This document shows positions 8,605 through 18,819 of a stretch of DNA of 64,000 bases, piece by piece. The notes under the pieces were generated by a model. The model was given only the letters and a program-made list of their open reading frames with translations. It did not search any database and was not told the DNA's origin. A program made the position numbers and the translations under genes. This DNA is from Pseudoroseomonas aestuarii. Lineage in GTDB: Bacteria; Pseudomonadota; Alphaproteobacteria; Acetobacterales; Acetobacteraceae. The number at the start of each line of letters is the position of its first letter. Positions within the stretch are counted from its first letter, which is position 1. The DNA is taken from assembly GCF_042651065.1 (NCBI RefSeq), contig NZ_JBHSCH010000017.1, forward strand, positions 1 to 64,000, written 5' to 3'.

Positions 8605-9839
8605 CCGGGCGGGGCGGCCAGCAGCAGGCGGTTGAGCGGCTCCATGGCATCGCGCAGCGCCGCCCAGTCCCGCGCGAAGGCCTCGCGCGGGATGCCGTTG
8701 GCGGCCAGCGCGTCGCCGATCTCGCCGATGCGGCGTTGCCCGTCCACCCGCGCCAGGATGGCGGCGGCGAGGCGCGGCAGCGGGATGCCGAGGCGGATGT
8801 CGTCGAAGGTGACGCGCAGCACCCCGTCCCGGGGCAGCCCCTTGGCCAGCGCCGCGCCGTCCAGCTCGCGCAGGACCGGGATGGCGGCGGGGTCGTCCCA
8901 GGCGGGTTCCGGGGCCTCGTCGCGCGTCACATAGGCGATGTGGATGCCCATGTTGCCGCAGATCGACTCGGCGAGCGCCGCGCGGGCCACGGGGTCCAGT
9001 GCGGCGGTGCGGGCACGCAGGCGCGGGTCCGGCAGATAGCGGTCCGGGTCGTAGCGCAGCGGCTCGACGAAGCAGCGGAGCCTGAGCCCGGCCCCCCCGA
9101 TCAGCGCCGCCAGCTGCGGCACGCTGAAGGAAGCATCGCGCGGGTTCAGCAGCAGGTCGTAGAGTCCGGCATCGCCGCCATCGAGATGGTCGGTGATCCA
9201 GGGGTTGCGGCGCAGCCAGGCGGTCTCGGGCAGGTGCTTCCACAGGCGGCGGGCGGCCTCCACCCGGGCGGCGGGGGGCTCCTCCTCCGGTGCCAGCAGG
9301 CGCAGCGCGTCCTGCAGCATGTAGACGCCGGTGCGGCCATGCGGGGCATAGACCATCAGCCCGATGCCGCCCCCCGGCGCCAGCGCGCCCGCCAGCGCCG
9401 CCAGCCCCGCCGCCGGGTCCGGCAGGTGGTGCAGCACGCCGCAGCAATCGATGTAGTCGAATGCGCCGAGGCCCAGCGACGGCAGGTCGAGCAGCGAGCC
9501 GTTGACGAAGCGGATGTTGGCGAGGCCGCGCTGCCTGGCCCGCGCCTCGGCCACCTGGCGGGCGGCGGCGGAGCGGTCGAGCCACACCACCTCGCCGGGG
9601 CGGCCGGCCCATTGCATCTGCTGCGCCAGCATCATCGTGCCGTCGCCGCTGCCGCCGCCCGCCATCAGCGCCCGCAGCGGCTGCGTGGCCGGGCGGCGGG
9701 CGCCGAAGATCCAATGGTCGATCTCCCGCAGGTGGCTCGGGCTGCCGACGATCAGGCGCTTCGCCTCCTCGCGCGGGTCGCGCTGCGGGTAGGGGTAGGC
9801 CTCGTACTGGGCGGCGAGATGGGCATCGGTGGCGTCCAT
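8601..9839 (-). CDS. Class I SAM-dependent methyltransferase with C-terminal extension
   Basis: This 412-residue protein begins with YEAYPYPQRDP. The Rossmann methyltransferase core shows motif I ALMAGGGSGDGTMMLAQQM (near residue 60), VVWLDRS (motif II) and FDYIDCCGVLHHLPDP (motif IV). A C-terminal part of about 200 residues follows the catalytic domain and includes a winged-helix-like stretch (QRRIGEIGDALAANGIPREAF). The target is unknown. In this class the YPYP start plus a long C-terminal domain is seen in uncharacterised proteobacterial enzymes. The start at 9839 gives a canonical length. Confidence 0.8.
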   Translation of the reverse strand: MDATDAHLAAQYEAYPYPQRDPREEAKRLIVGSPSHLREIDHWIFGARRPATQPLRALMAGGGSGDGTMMLAQQMQWAGRPGEVVWLDRSAAARQVAEARARQRGLANIRFVNGSLLDLPSLGLGAFDYIDCCGVLHHLPDPAAGLAALAGALAPGGGIGLMVYAPHGRTGVYMLQDALRLLAPEEEPPAARVEAARRLWKHLPETAWLRRNPWITDHLDGGDAGLYDLLLNPRDASFSVPQLAALIGGAGLRLRCFVEPLRYDPDRYLPDPRLRARTAALDPVARAALAESICGNMGIHIAYVTRDEAPEPAWDDPAAIPVLRELDGAALAKGLPRDGVLRVTFDDIRLGIPLPRLAAAILARVDGQRRIGEIGDALAANGIPREAFARDWAALRDAMEPLNRLLLAAPPG

Positions 9840-9917
9840 GCCCCACCGGATAGGCGATGCCGCGGCGCCGCGCCAGCGAGCCTTCCATGCCGGGCCGCCA
9901 GGAACCATGTGGAGGGC

Positions 9918-10013
9918 ATGCCGCCGATCTCCACCCTCTCCCGGATCGTCCTGGTCCTGCTCGTGGTCAGCGCGCTGGTGCGGATCGCGATGTTCGCGAT
10001 GGAGCGCCAGTAG
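9918..10013 (+). CDS. Possible 31-residue single-pass membrane peptide
   Basis: The ORF starts at ATG 9918 and would encode MPPISTLSRIVLVLLVVSAL plus RIAMFAMERQ: one hydrophobic helix with a basic end. GGAGG at 9911-9915 sits only 2 bp before the ATG, which is too close for a standard ribosome site. It lies between the divergent methyltransferase gene and a terminator hairpin. The helix composition argues for a real small membrane protein; the weak start argues against it. Confidence 0.35.
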   Translation: MPPISTLSRIVLVLLVVSALVRIAMFAMERQ

Positions 10014-10020
10014 GGGCGCC

Positions 10021-10053
10021 AATAAAAAAGCCGGGGGAATGAATTCCCCCGGC
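10021..10053 (-). terminator. GAATTC-hairpin repeat copy 1, terminator of the FYDLN gene
   Basis: A perfect 11-bp inverted repeat (10030-10040 with 10043-10053) centred on GGGGGAATGAATTCCCCC is followed, on the minus strand, by TTTTTT. It sits 42 bp past the stop of the TIGR02300 gene in the right orientation for an intrinsic terminator. The hairpin core is the same one found at about 12611, 20224, 26518 and 63426. Confidence 0.8.
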
Positions 10054-10094
10054 TCCAAATCGTCATTCCTGCGAGTCGGCGCGCCCGGAGGCGG

Positions 10095-10415
10095 TCAGTT
10101 CTCTTCCTCGCGGTCGGTCTCGACCTCGATCTCGGCGTCGATGTCGTCCTCGGCGTCATCGAGGTCCTCGGCGTCGTCGATCGCGTCATCGGCGTCGACG
10201 TCCTCGATCTCGACCTCGTCGCCATCGGCCTCGACCGGGACGGGCCGCTTCTTGACCTTCTCCTCGACCACGGCGGCGGCGCGGCGCAGGCGCGGCTGCT
10301 CGGCGGGCTGCTCGGTGCCGCACTTGGGGCACACCGCCGGCTGGCGGGTCAGATCGTAGAACTTGGCACCGCAGGCGACGCAAGTGCGTTTCAGACCCAG
10401 TTCGGGCTTGGCCAT
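10095..10415 (-). CDS. TIGR02300 family protein (FYDLN acid protein)
   Basis: This 106-residue protein begins with MAKPELGLKRTCVACGAKFYDL. Two Cys pairs (C12/C15 and C29/C32, in CVAC and CPKC) form a likely zinc ribbon around the FYDL motif at 19-22. The second half is a tail almost entirely of Asp and Glu. The family is conserved in alphaproteobacteria and has no established function. Its place, divergent from aroA, is the usual one. The acidic tail suggests contact with a basic partner, but that is inference. Confidence 0.85.
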   Translation of the reverse strand: MAKPELGLKRTCVACGAKFYDLTRQPAVCPKCGTEQPAEQPRLRRAAAVVEEKVKKRPVPVEADGDEVEIEDVDADDAIDDAEDLDDAEDDIDAEIEVETDREEEN

Positions 10416-10496
10416 CAGCGTGAGTATCCCGGGAAAGGCGGGCCAGGGATGGGCCGGCCGAAAAACACGGGGCGCATTGCCACGCACCCCGCCCCC

Positions 10497-11882
10497 ATGT
10501 CAAACCCCGCCCTTGTGGAACATGGAACGAATGCAAGGCCGCTGCGCGCCTCCCGGCCGCTTCAGGGCCTCTCCGGCCGCCTGACGGTCGCCGGCGACAA
10601 GTCGATCAGCCACCGCGCGCTGATGTTCGGCGCGCTGGCCGTCGGCCGCACCGAGATCTCCGGCCTGCTGGAGGGGGAGGACGTGCTGCGCACCGCCGCC
10701 GCCATGCGGGCGCTGGGCGCCACGGTGGAGCGGCTGGGCGAAGGCCAGTGGCAGGTCTCCGGCCGCGGCGTCGGCGGGCTGGTGGAGCCGGCGGACGTGC
10801 TGGACATGGGCAATTCCGGCACCGCCGCGCGGCTGATCTGCGGCCTGCTCGCCGGCCACCCGCTCTTCGCCGTGCTGACCGGCGACGCCAGCCTGCGCAA
10901 GCGGCCGATGAAGCGGGTGACGGACCCGCTCTCGGCCTCGGGCGCGCGCTTCACCGGCCGCGCCGGCGGCCGGCTGCCGCTCGCCATCGAGGGTGCCGCC
11001 CAGCCGATGCCGCTGGACTACACCCTGCCCATGGCCTCGGCGCAGGTGAAGTCGGCGGTGATGCTGGCCGGCCTCTGCGCCCGCGGCGTGACCCGCGTGG
11101 TGGAGCCGGAGGCGACGCGCGACCACACCGAGAACATGCTGCGCCATTTCGGCGCCACGGTGCGGGTGGAGGCCGATGGCCACCGCCGCGTCATCGAGCT
11201 GGACGGCCAGCCGGAGCTGGTGGCCGCCCCCGTGGCGGTGCCGGGCGACCCCTCCTCCGCCGCCTTCCCGCTGGTGGCGGCGCTGCTGGTGCCGGGCTCG
11301 GTCCTGACGGTGGCGCATGTCGGGCTGAACCCGCTGCGCACCGGCCTGTTCACCACGCTGCGCGAGATGGGCGCCGACCTGGCGGTGGAGAATGCCCGCA
11401 CCGAGGGCGGCGAGCCGGTGGGCGACCTGACCGCCCGCTTCGGCGCGCTGCGCGCCGTGGACGTGCCGCCCGAGCGGGTGCCCTCGATGGTGGACGAATA
11501 CCCCATCCTGGCCGTCGCCGCCGCCTGCGCCAGCGGCGTCAGCCGCTTCCGCGGCCTGGCCGAGCTGCGGGTGAAGGAGAGCGACCGCGTGGCCGCGACC
11601 GCCGCGCTGCTGGCGGCCAACGGCATCCGCGTGGAGATCGAGGGCGACGACATGCTGGTGCACGGCACCGGCGCGCCGCCGCCGGGCGGCGGCACCGTCG
11701 TCACCCATATGGACCATCGCATCGCCATGAGCGCGCTGGTGCTGGGCCTGGCCACCGCGCAGCCGGTGACGGTGGACGATGCCAGCTTCATCGACACCTC
11801 CTTCCCCGGCTTCGCCGACCTCATCAACCGCGCGGCGGGGGGCGATGCCCTGCGCCGGCTGAACCACCCGGCCACCGCATGA
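10497..11882 (+). CDS. aroA: 3-phosphoshikimate 1-carboxyvinyltransferase (EPSP synthase)
   Basis: This enzyme makes EPSP from shikimate-3-phosphate and PEP in the common aromatic pathway. At 461 residues it shows GDKSISHRA (33-41), DMGNSGTAARL, DASLRKRPM, SAQVKSA, RDHTENM, DEYPILAVAAA and ELRVKESDR. GDKS, SAQxK and RxHxE match the class II type typified by Agrobacterium CP4. ATG 10497 (MSNPALVEHG) is preferred over 10449 because the extra 16 residues look like untranslated sequence, though neither start has a good ribosome site. It overlaps cmk by 4 bp. Confidence 0.95.
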   Translation: MSNPALVEHGTNARPLRASRPLQGLSGRLTVAGDKSISHRALMFGALAVGRTEISGLLEGEDVLRTAAAMRALGATVERLGEGQWQVSGRGVGGLVEPADVLDMGNSGTAARLICGLLAGHPLFAVLTGDASLRKRPMKRVTDPLSASGARFTGRAGGRLPLAIEGAAQPMPLDYTLPMASAQVKSAVMLAGLCARGVTRVVEPEATRDHTENMLRHFGATVRVEADGHRRVIELDGQPELVAAPVAVPGDPSSAAFPLVAALLVPGSVLTVAHVGLNPLRTGLFTTLREMGADLAVENARTEGGEPVGDLTARFGALRAVDVPPERVPSMVDEYPILAVAAACASGVSRFRGLAELRVKESDRVAATAALLAANGIRVEIEGDDMLVHGTGAPPPGGGTVVTHMDHRIAMSALVLGLATAQPVTVDDASFIDTSFPGFADLINRAAGGDALRRLNHPATA

Positions 11883-12541
11883 GCGGGGCGCAGCCGGCGC
11901 CCGCGCGCAGCCTTGCCGGGGTGGTGATCGCGGTGGACGGGCCGGCGGCGGCGGGCAAGGGCACGCTGGCGCGGCGCCTGGCCGAGTCGCTCGGCCTGCC
12001 CTACCTGGACACCGGCCTGCTCTACCGCGCCACCGGCCGCCGCCTGCTGGACGAGGGCGCCGACCCCGCCGATCCGGCCCGCGCCGAGGCCGCTGCCCGC
12101 GCGCTGACGCCGGAGGACCTGCGCCGCCCCGACCTGCGCGGCCCGGCGGCCGATCGGGCCGCCAGCGCCGTGGCCGCCATCCCCGCCGTGCGCGCCGCGC
12201 TGCTGGACTGGCAGCGGGATTTCGGCCGCACCCATGGCGCGGTGCTGGACGGGCGGGACATCGGCACCGTGGTCTTCCCCGAGGCGCCGGTGAAGCTGTT
12301 CGTCACCGCGAGCGACGAGGAGCGTGCCCGCCGCCGCTGGCTGGAGCTGCGCGGCCGCGGCGTGGAGGCCGACCCGGCGCAGGTGCTGGCCGAGCTGCGG
12401 GCGCGGGACGCGCAGGATGCCAGCCGCGCCACCGCGCCGATGAAGCCCGCCGGGGACGCGCTGCTGCTGGACACCACCGCGCTGGACGCCGAGGCGGCCT
12501 TCGCCGCCGCCTGGGCGCTGGTGCGCGAACGCCTGGGCTGA
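11879..12541 (+). CDS. cmk: Cytidylate kinase
   Basis: Cmk phosphorylates CMP and dCMP with ATP. The 220-residue sequence has the P-loop GPAAAGKGTLARRLA (21-35), YLDTGLLYRA, and the NMP-binding/lid elements LDGRDIGTVVFPEAPVKLFVTA and RDAQDASRATAPMKPA. The start ATG overlaps the aroA stop (ATGA). The order aroA-cmk-rpsA is the classical arrangement. Confidence 0.95.
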   Translation: MSGAQPAPARSLAGVVIAVDGPAAAGKGTLARRLAESLGLPYLDTGLLYRATGRRLLDEGADPADPARAEAAARALTPEDLRRPDLRGPAADRAASAVAAIPAVRAALLDWQRDFGRTHGAVLDGRDIGTVVFPEAPVKLFVTASDEERARRRWLELRGRGVEADPAQVLAELRARDAQDASRATAPMKPAGDALLLDTTALDAEAAFAAAWALVRERLG

Positions 12542-12589
12542 CAACGCCCGGCCTGACAACACCCTGGCTGACGCGGCCGAGAACTTTCG

Positions 12590-12638
12590 AAAGGAAGAAG
12601 AGGGAGGCCGGGCGGGAGAATTCATTCTGCCGCCTGAA
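12590..12638 (+). repeat. GAATTC-hairpin repeat copy 2, after cmk
   Basis: A purine-rich lead (AAGGAAGAAGAGGGAGG) is followed by GGCGGGAGAAT (12611-12621), TC and ATTCTGCCGCC (12624-12634), an 11-bp stem with one mismatch. The central GAATTCATTC is shared with the other copies. There is no T-run, so termination would be weak. It separates cmk from the rpsA leader. Confidence 0.7.
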
Positions 12639-12665
12639 ATCCTCCCCCGCCGGATTGTTGCGCCT

Positions 12666-12944
12666 TTGACAGAATCCGCTTGACGCTCGCGGCCCAACTG
12701 GCCTAGGCGAGTCCCCCATTCCCGCTGCCGCAGGGCGGCGGGAAGTCCGGACCCTGGCGGGCGGCCCTCGGGCTTCCCACCTTCCCGGACCGGAAAAGGC
12801 GGGCCGACACTCCGCCTGTCATGATCTGGACCGAAGGGCGTCCCTCCTGCCGGAGCGGGCGCTCGGTCAAGCCGTGCCCGCGCGAGCGGGGGCGCAGGAA
12901 TCCTCCCGCGGCGCCGCCGGGGCGGATCAGGAACACTCTGCTTC
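12666..12944 (+). promoter_or_regulatory. Promoter region and long leader of rpsA
   Basis: No conserved gene lies in the 403 bp between cmk and rpsA. TTGACA (12666) and TTGACG (12680-12685) are candidate -35 boxes; the second is 18 bp before TAGGCG (12704). The remaining roughly 235-nt leader is GC-rich with complementary blocks such as GGGAAGTCCGGAC and TTCCCGGACCGG. A 43-codon ORF (ATG 12821, stop 12950-12952) overlaps the rpsA start by 8 bp and could couple translation. S1 is known to regulate its own synthesis in other bacteria; here this is inference. Confidence 0.4.
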
Positions 12945-14654
12945 ATGGCTAATGCCAACAGCCCGTCCATGACCGAAGACTTCGCCGCCCTGCTGGACGA
13001 GACCCTGGGCGCCGATACCGGCTTCGCCGGCTCCGTCGTCACCGGCAAGGTGATCCGGGTGGACGATGACTTCGCGGTCGTGGATGTCGGGCTGAAGTCC
13101 GAGGGGCGCGTGCCCCTCAAGGAATTCGCCCCCCAGGGGCAGCGGGCCGAGGTGCAGCCCGGCGACGTGATCGAGCTGTTCGTCGAGCGCTACGAGGACC
13201 GTGACGGCTCCGTCGTGCTCTCGCGCGAGAAGGCCCGCCGCGAGGAGGCCTGGACCAACCTGGAGAAGGCGTTCAACGCGCAGCAGCGCGTCAACGGCGT
13301 CATCTTCGGCCGCGTGAAGGGTGGCTTCACCGTCGACCTCGGCGGCGCCGTGGCCTTCCTGCCCGGCTCCCAGGTCGATATCCGCCCGGTGCGCGACGTG
13401 GGTCCCCTGATGGGCTCGCCGCAGCCCTTCCAGATCCTGAAGATGGACCGCGCCCGCGGCAACATCGTGGTCTCGCGCCGCGCTGTTCTGGAAGAGACGC
13501 GCGCCGAGCAGCGCTCGGAGCTGATCCAGGGCCTGAAGGAGGGCATGATCCTCGACGGCGTGGTCAAGAACATCACCGACTACGGTGCGTTCGTCGACCT
13601 CGGCGGCGTGGACGGCCTGCTGCATGTCACCGACATCGCCTGGCGCCGCATCAACCACCCCTCCGAGGCCCTGACCATCGGTCAGCAGGTCCGCGTGCAG
13701 GTCATCCGCTTCAACTCCGAGACGCAGCGTATCAGCCTCGGCATGAAGCAGCTGATGTCCGACCCGTGGGAGGGCGTGTCCATCAAGTACCCGGTGGGCG
13801 CCAAGTTCTCGGGCCGCGTGACCAACATCACCGACTACGGCGCCTTTGTGGAGCTGGAGCCGGGCGTCGAGGGCCTGGTCCACGTCTCCGAGATGAGCTG
13901 GACCAAGAAGAACGTCCACCCGGGCAAGATCGTCGCCACTTCGCAGGAAGTCGACGTGATGATCCTGGACGTGGACGAGCCGAAGCGCCGCATCTCGCTC
14001 GGCCTGAAGCAGGCCCAGGGCAACCCCTGGGAGCTGTTCCTGGAGAGCCATGGCCCCGGCTCGATGGTCGAGGGCGAGATCCGCAACATCACCGAGTTCG
14101 GTCTGTTCGTGGGCCTGGCGCCCGAGATCGACGGCATGGTCCACATGTCCGACCTCTCCTGGGAGATCCCGGGCGAGCAGGCGATGGCCGCCTACAAGAA
14201 GGGCGACATCGTCAAGGCCAAGGTGCTGGACGTTGACGTCGAGAAGGAGCGCATCTCGCTCGGCATCAAGCAGCTCCAGGCCGACCCGGCCGCCGAGGTG
14301 CTGGACCGCGTCCGCAAGGGCGACGTCGTCACCTGCGTGGTGACGAAGGTCGAGCAGAACGGCATCGAGGTCCGCGTGGACGAGGTGCTGACCGGCTTCA
14401 TCCGCCGCGCCGAGCTGGCCCGTGACCGTGGCGACCAGCGCCCCGACAAGTTCGCCATCGGCGAGAAGGTCGATGCGAAGGTGACCGCCGTGGACCGCGC
14501 CGCCCGCCGCCTGGCCCTGACCATCAAGGGCAAGGAAGTGGAGGAGGAGCGCGAGGCGATGAAGGAGTACGGCACCGCCGACTCCGGCGCCTCGCTGGGC
14601 GACATCCTGGGCGCGGCCATCCGCCGCCGCAACCAGATGGCCTCCGAGGACTGA
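12945..14654 (+). CDS. rpsA: 30S ribosomal protein S1
   Basis: The 569-residue protein contains six S1 RNA-binding repeats at roughly 27-95, 113-180, 198-266, 283-353, 370-440 and 457-525. The recurrent motifs are VKNITDYGAFVDLGGVDGLLHVTDI, VTNITDYGAFVELEPGVEGL and RISLGMKQL/RISLGLKQA. It binds mRNA on the 30S subunit and helps start translation. AGGA lies about 12 bp before the ATG. A strong hairpin follows the stop. Confidence 0.97.
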   Translation: MANANSPSMTEDFAALLDETLGADTGFAGSVVTGKVIRVDDDFAVVDVGLKSEGRVPLKEFAPQGQRAEVQPGDVIELFVERYEDRDGSVVLSREKARREEAWTNLEKAFNAQQRVNGVIFGRVKGGFTVDLGGAVAFLPGSQVDIRPVRDVGPLMGSPQPFQILKMDRARGNIVVSRRAVLEETRAEQRSELIQGLKEGMILDGVVKNITDYGAFVDLGGVDGLLHVTDIAWRRINHPSEALTIGQQVRVQVIRFNSETQRISLGMKQLMSDPWEGVSIKYPVGAKFSGRVTNITDYGAFVELEPGVEGLVHVSEMSWTKKNVHPGKIVATSQEVDVMILDVDEPKRRISLGLKQAQGNPWELFLESHGPGSMVEGEIRNITEFGLFVGLAPEIDGMVHMSDLSWEIPGEQAMAAYKKGDIVKAKVLDVDVEKERISLGIKQLQADPAAEVLDRVRKGDVVTCVVTKVEQNGIEVRVDEVLTGFIRRAELARDRGDQRPDKFAIGEKVDAKVTAVDRAARRLALTIKGKEVEEEREAMKEYGTADSGASLGDILGAAIRRRNQMASED

Positions 14655-14699
14655 TCCTCAGACCAGCGCGCCCGGCCTCGTGCCGGGCGGGTTGCGCGG

Positions 14700-14728
14700 C
14701 GCCCCGGGTGGACCCTCCACCCGGGGCG
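14700..14728 (+). terminator. Hairpin terminator after rpsA
   Basis: CGCCCCGGGTGG and CCACCCGGGGCG (ends at 14700 and 14728) form a 12-bp perfect stem with a loop of about 5 nt. A second, smaller hairpin (GCCCGGCCTCGTGCCGGGC) lies just before it. Only a short T-rich run (GTTTCGG) follows, so efficiency is uncertain. Confidence 0.65.
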
Positions 14729-14881
14729 TCCGCGTTTCGGGGCCCGGCGACTTTTCCGCACCGATGGCTGGCCTCACGCCTCAACGACTGGGGCTAGGCC
14801 GCGTTCTCCCCCGCGAGTGCTGCCGCGCCCGCTCCCTCCTGCGGGTTCCCTGGCGGCGGCAAGGCCCAAGGGAGACCTGCC

Positions 14882-17005
<2,124 letters not shown>

Positions 17006-17110
17006 GGCCGGCCGGAGGCGCGGGGCGGCGGGAAATCCGCCGCCCCGGCCCCGGGCGGTCGCTCCCATGCTTGACCCGCCGCCCCGCGCCCCGGCATTGA
17101 TGCCGGCAGC

Positions 17111-18037
17111 ATGAGCGCCTCCCTCGAACACGACCTGCTGGTGGACCGCCGCCGCCTGAAGCGCCGCCTGGCGCTGTGGCGGGTGCTCGCCGTGCTGGCG
17201 GTGCTGGCGGCGCTGTTCGCCGCCTTCGCGCCCGGCCTGGAAGGCGGCGTGGGCGGGCTGCGGGGCCATGTGCTGCGCCTCTCGGTCGAGGGCACCATCA
17301 CCGACGACCGCAAGATGACCGAGGCCATCGCCCGGGCGGCGAAGGACCCGGCGGTGCGCGGCATGATCCTGTCGATCGACAGCCCCGGCGGCACAGTGGC
17401 GGGGGGGGAGGGGCTGCACGCGGCGCTGCTCCGCTTCCGCGACTCCGGCAAGCCGCTGGTGGCGGTGATGCGCGGCACCGCCGCCTCGGCCGGCTACATG
17501 ATCGCCATGCCGGCGCAGCGCGTCTTCGCCCGCGAGTCCACCCTCACCGGCTCGATCGGCGTCATCCTGCAATCCTTCGACGTGGGCGAGCTGATGCGCA
17601 CCCTCGGCATCCGCGCCGAGATGCTCACCTCCGGCCCGCTGAAGGGCGAGCCCAACCCGTTCCGCCCGCTCAGCCCCGAGGGCCGCGCCGCGCTGGAGGC
17701 GGTGCTGCGGGACATGCACGCGCAGTTCGTGGCCCTGGTGGCGGCGGGGCGCGCCCTGCCGGCGGAGGAGGTGGCGCGCCTGGCCGATGGCCGCGTCTAC
17801 ACCGGCCGGCAGGCGCTGGCGCTGAAGCTGGTGGACGCCATCGGCGGCGAGCCGGAGGCGCGCGCCTGGCTGGAGGCCGAGGCGAAGCTGCCAGCCGGCC
17901 TGCCGGTGCGCGACCTCGACCCGCGCGGCCCGGCCGAGCGGGCGCTCGGCTTCTCGCTGCGGGCGCTGGTGCGGGGCATCGCCTCGGAATGGGGCGCGAT
18001 TGACGGCGTCCGGGCCGTTTGGCAGCTTCCGCGATGA
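17111..18037 (+). CDS. sppA: Signal peptide peptidase SppA, 36K type
   Basis: The 308-residue membrane serine protease degrades leftover signal peptides. It has one N-terminal helix (about 22-42), then ILSIDSPGGTVAGGEG, catalytic Ser126 in GTAASAGYM and general-base Lys178 in SGPLKGEPNPF, the Ser/Lys dyad of short SppA enzymes. The length matches the single-domain form, half of the E. coli protein. It is upstream of ihfB, a common alphaproteobacterial neighbour. Confidence 0.92.
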   Translation: MSASLEHDLLVDRRRLKRRLALWRVLAVLAVLAALFAAFAPGLEGGVGGLRGHVLRLSVEGTITDDRKMTEAIARAAKDPAVRGMILSIDSPGGTVAGGEGLHAALLRFRDSGKPLVAVMRGTAASAGYMIAMPAQRVFARESTLTGSIGVILQSFDVGELMRTLGIRAEMLTSGPLKGEPNPFRPLSPEGRAALEAVLRDMHAQFVALVAAGRALPAEEVARLADGRVYTGRQALALKLVDAIGGEPEARAWLEAEAKLPAGLPVRDLDPRGPAERALGFSLRALVRGIASEWGAIDGVRAVWQLPR

Positions 18038-18134
18038 CCGGCGCTGGCGCAGCCAGGGGCGGGGGAACGGGCGCGCAGCCCGGCAGGGGCCGCGGCCGGC
18101 GGCAGGAAACCCGGCGGCAGGAAACAGGGGCGCC

Positions 18135-18464
18135 ATGACCAAATCCGAACTGATCGCGCAATTGGCCGCGGCCAACCCGCATCTGCGCCAGCCCGATGTC
18201 GAGCTGATCGTCGGCACCATCTTCGACGAGATCACCAACGCCCTGGCGCGTGGCGACCGCGTCGAGCTGCGCGGCTTCGGCGCCTTCTCCGCCAAGCAGC
18301 GCGACCCGCGCACCGGCCGCAACCCCCGCACCGGGGAAGCGGTTGAAGTGTCCGGCAAGTCCGTCCCCTATTTCAAGCCTGGCAAGGAGCTGCGGGAGCG
18401 TGTCAATGGCGGCCCCCTGCAGGCCCCGAAGCGCAGCCCCCGCGGTACGGTGACCCCTTCATGA
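18135..18464 (+). CDS. ihfB: Integration host factor subunit beta
   Basis: The 109-residue DNA-bending protein is of the HU/IHF family: MTKSELIAQLAAANPHL, then DRVELRGFGAFSAKQRDPRTGRNPRTGE, the beta-arm with its intercalating Pro, and PYFKPGKELRERVN. It pairs with IHF-alpha, which is encoded elsewhere, and acts in transcription, recombination and replication. The start ATG follows a GGGG-rich ribosome site. The last 4 bp overlap the next gene. A C-terminal tail of about 15 residues (APKRSPRGTVTPS) is longer than in the E. coli subunit. Confidence 0.94.
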   Translation: MTKSELIAQLAAANPHLRQPDVELIVGTIFDEITNALARGDRVELRGFGAFSAKQRDPRTGRNPRTGEAVEVSGKSVPYFKPGKELRERVNGGPLQAPKRSPRGTVTPS

Positions 18465-18817
18465 AAATCCTCGGCTTCCTGCTGACCGCGCTGCTGCTGC
18501 TGCTGCTGGTCCTGTTCACCATCTCCAACACCGACCCGGTGTCGCTGCAGCTCTGGCCCTTCGACCTGCGCTGGGAGGTGCCGCTGGCGGGCGCCATGCT
18601 GGGCGCCGCCGCGCTGTTCTTCCTGCTCGGCGCGCTGGTGGCCTGGGGCGGCGCGCTGCGCTACCGCCGCCGCGCCCGCAGGATGCAGCGCGCCGCCCAG
18701 CTGCTGGAGGCCGAGCTGGCCGAGCTGCGTGGCCAGCAGGAGGCCAAGGGCGCCGTGCCCGGCCTCGAGGCCACCCTGCCCGCGCCTGCCTCCTCGACAG
18801 CCGTGGCCGCCCGCTGA
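18461..18817 (+). CDS. LapA family (DUF1049) inner-membrane protein
   Basis: The 118-residue protein has two helices (about 3-23 and 40-62) separated by NTDPVSLQLWPFDLRWEVPL, which is the LapA/LapB-partner signature. A basic stretch (RYRRRARRMQ) and a coiled-coil-like segment (AAQLLEAELAELRGQQEA) face the cytoplasm. In gammaproteobacteria LapA assists lipopolysaccharide assembly control; in alphaproteobacteria the gene regularly sits between ihfB and pyrF, as here. Confidence 0.85.
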   Translation: MKILGFLLTALLLLLLVLFTISNTDPVSLQLWPFDLRWEVPLAGAMLGAAALFFLLGALVAWGGALRYRRRARRMQRAAQLLEAELAELRGQQEAKGAVPGLEATLPAPASSTAVAAR

Positions 18818-18819
18818 CG

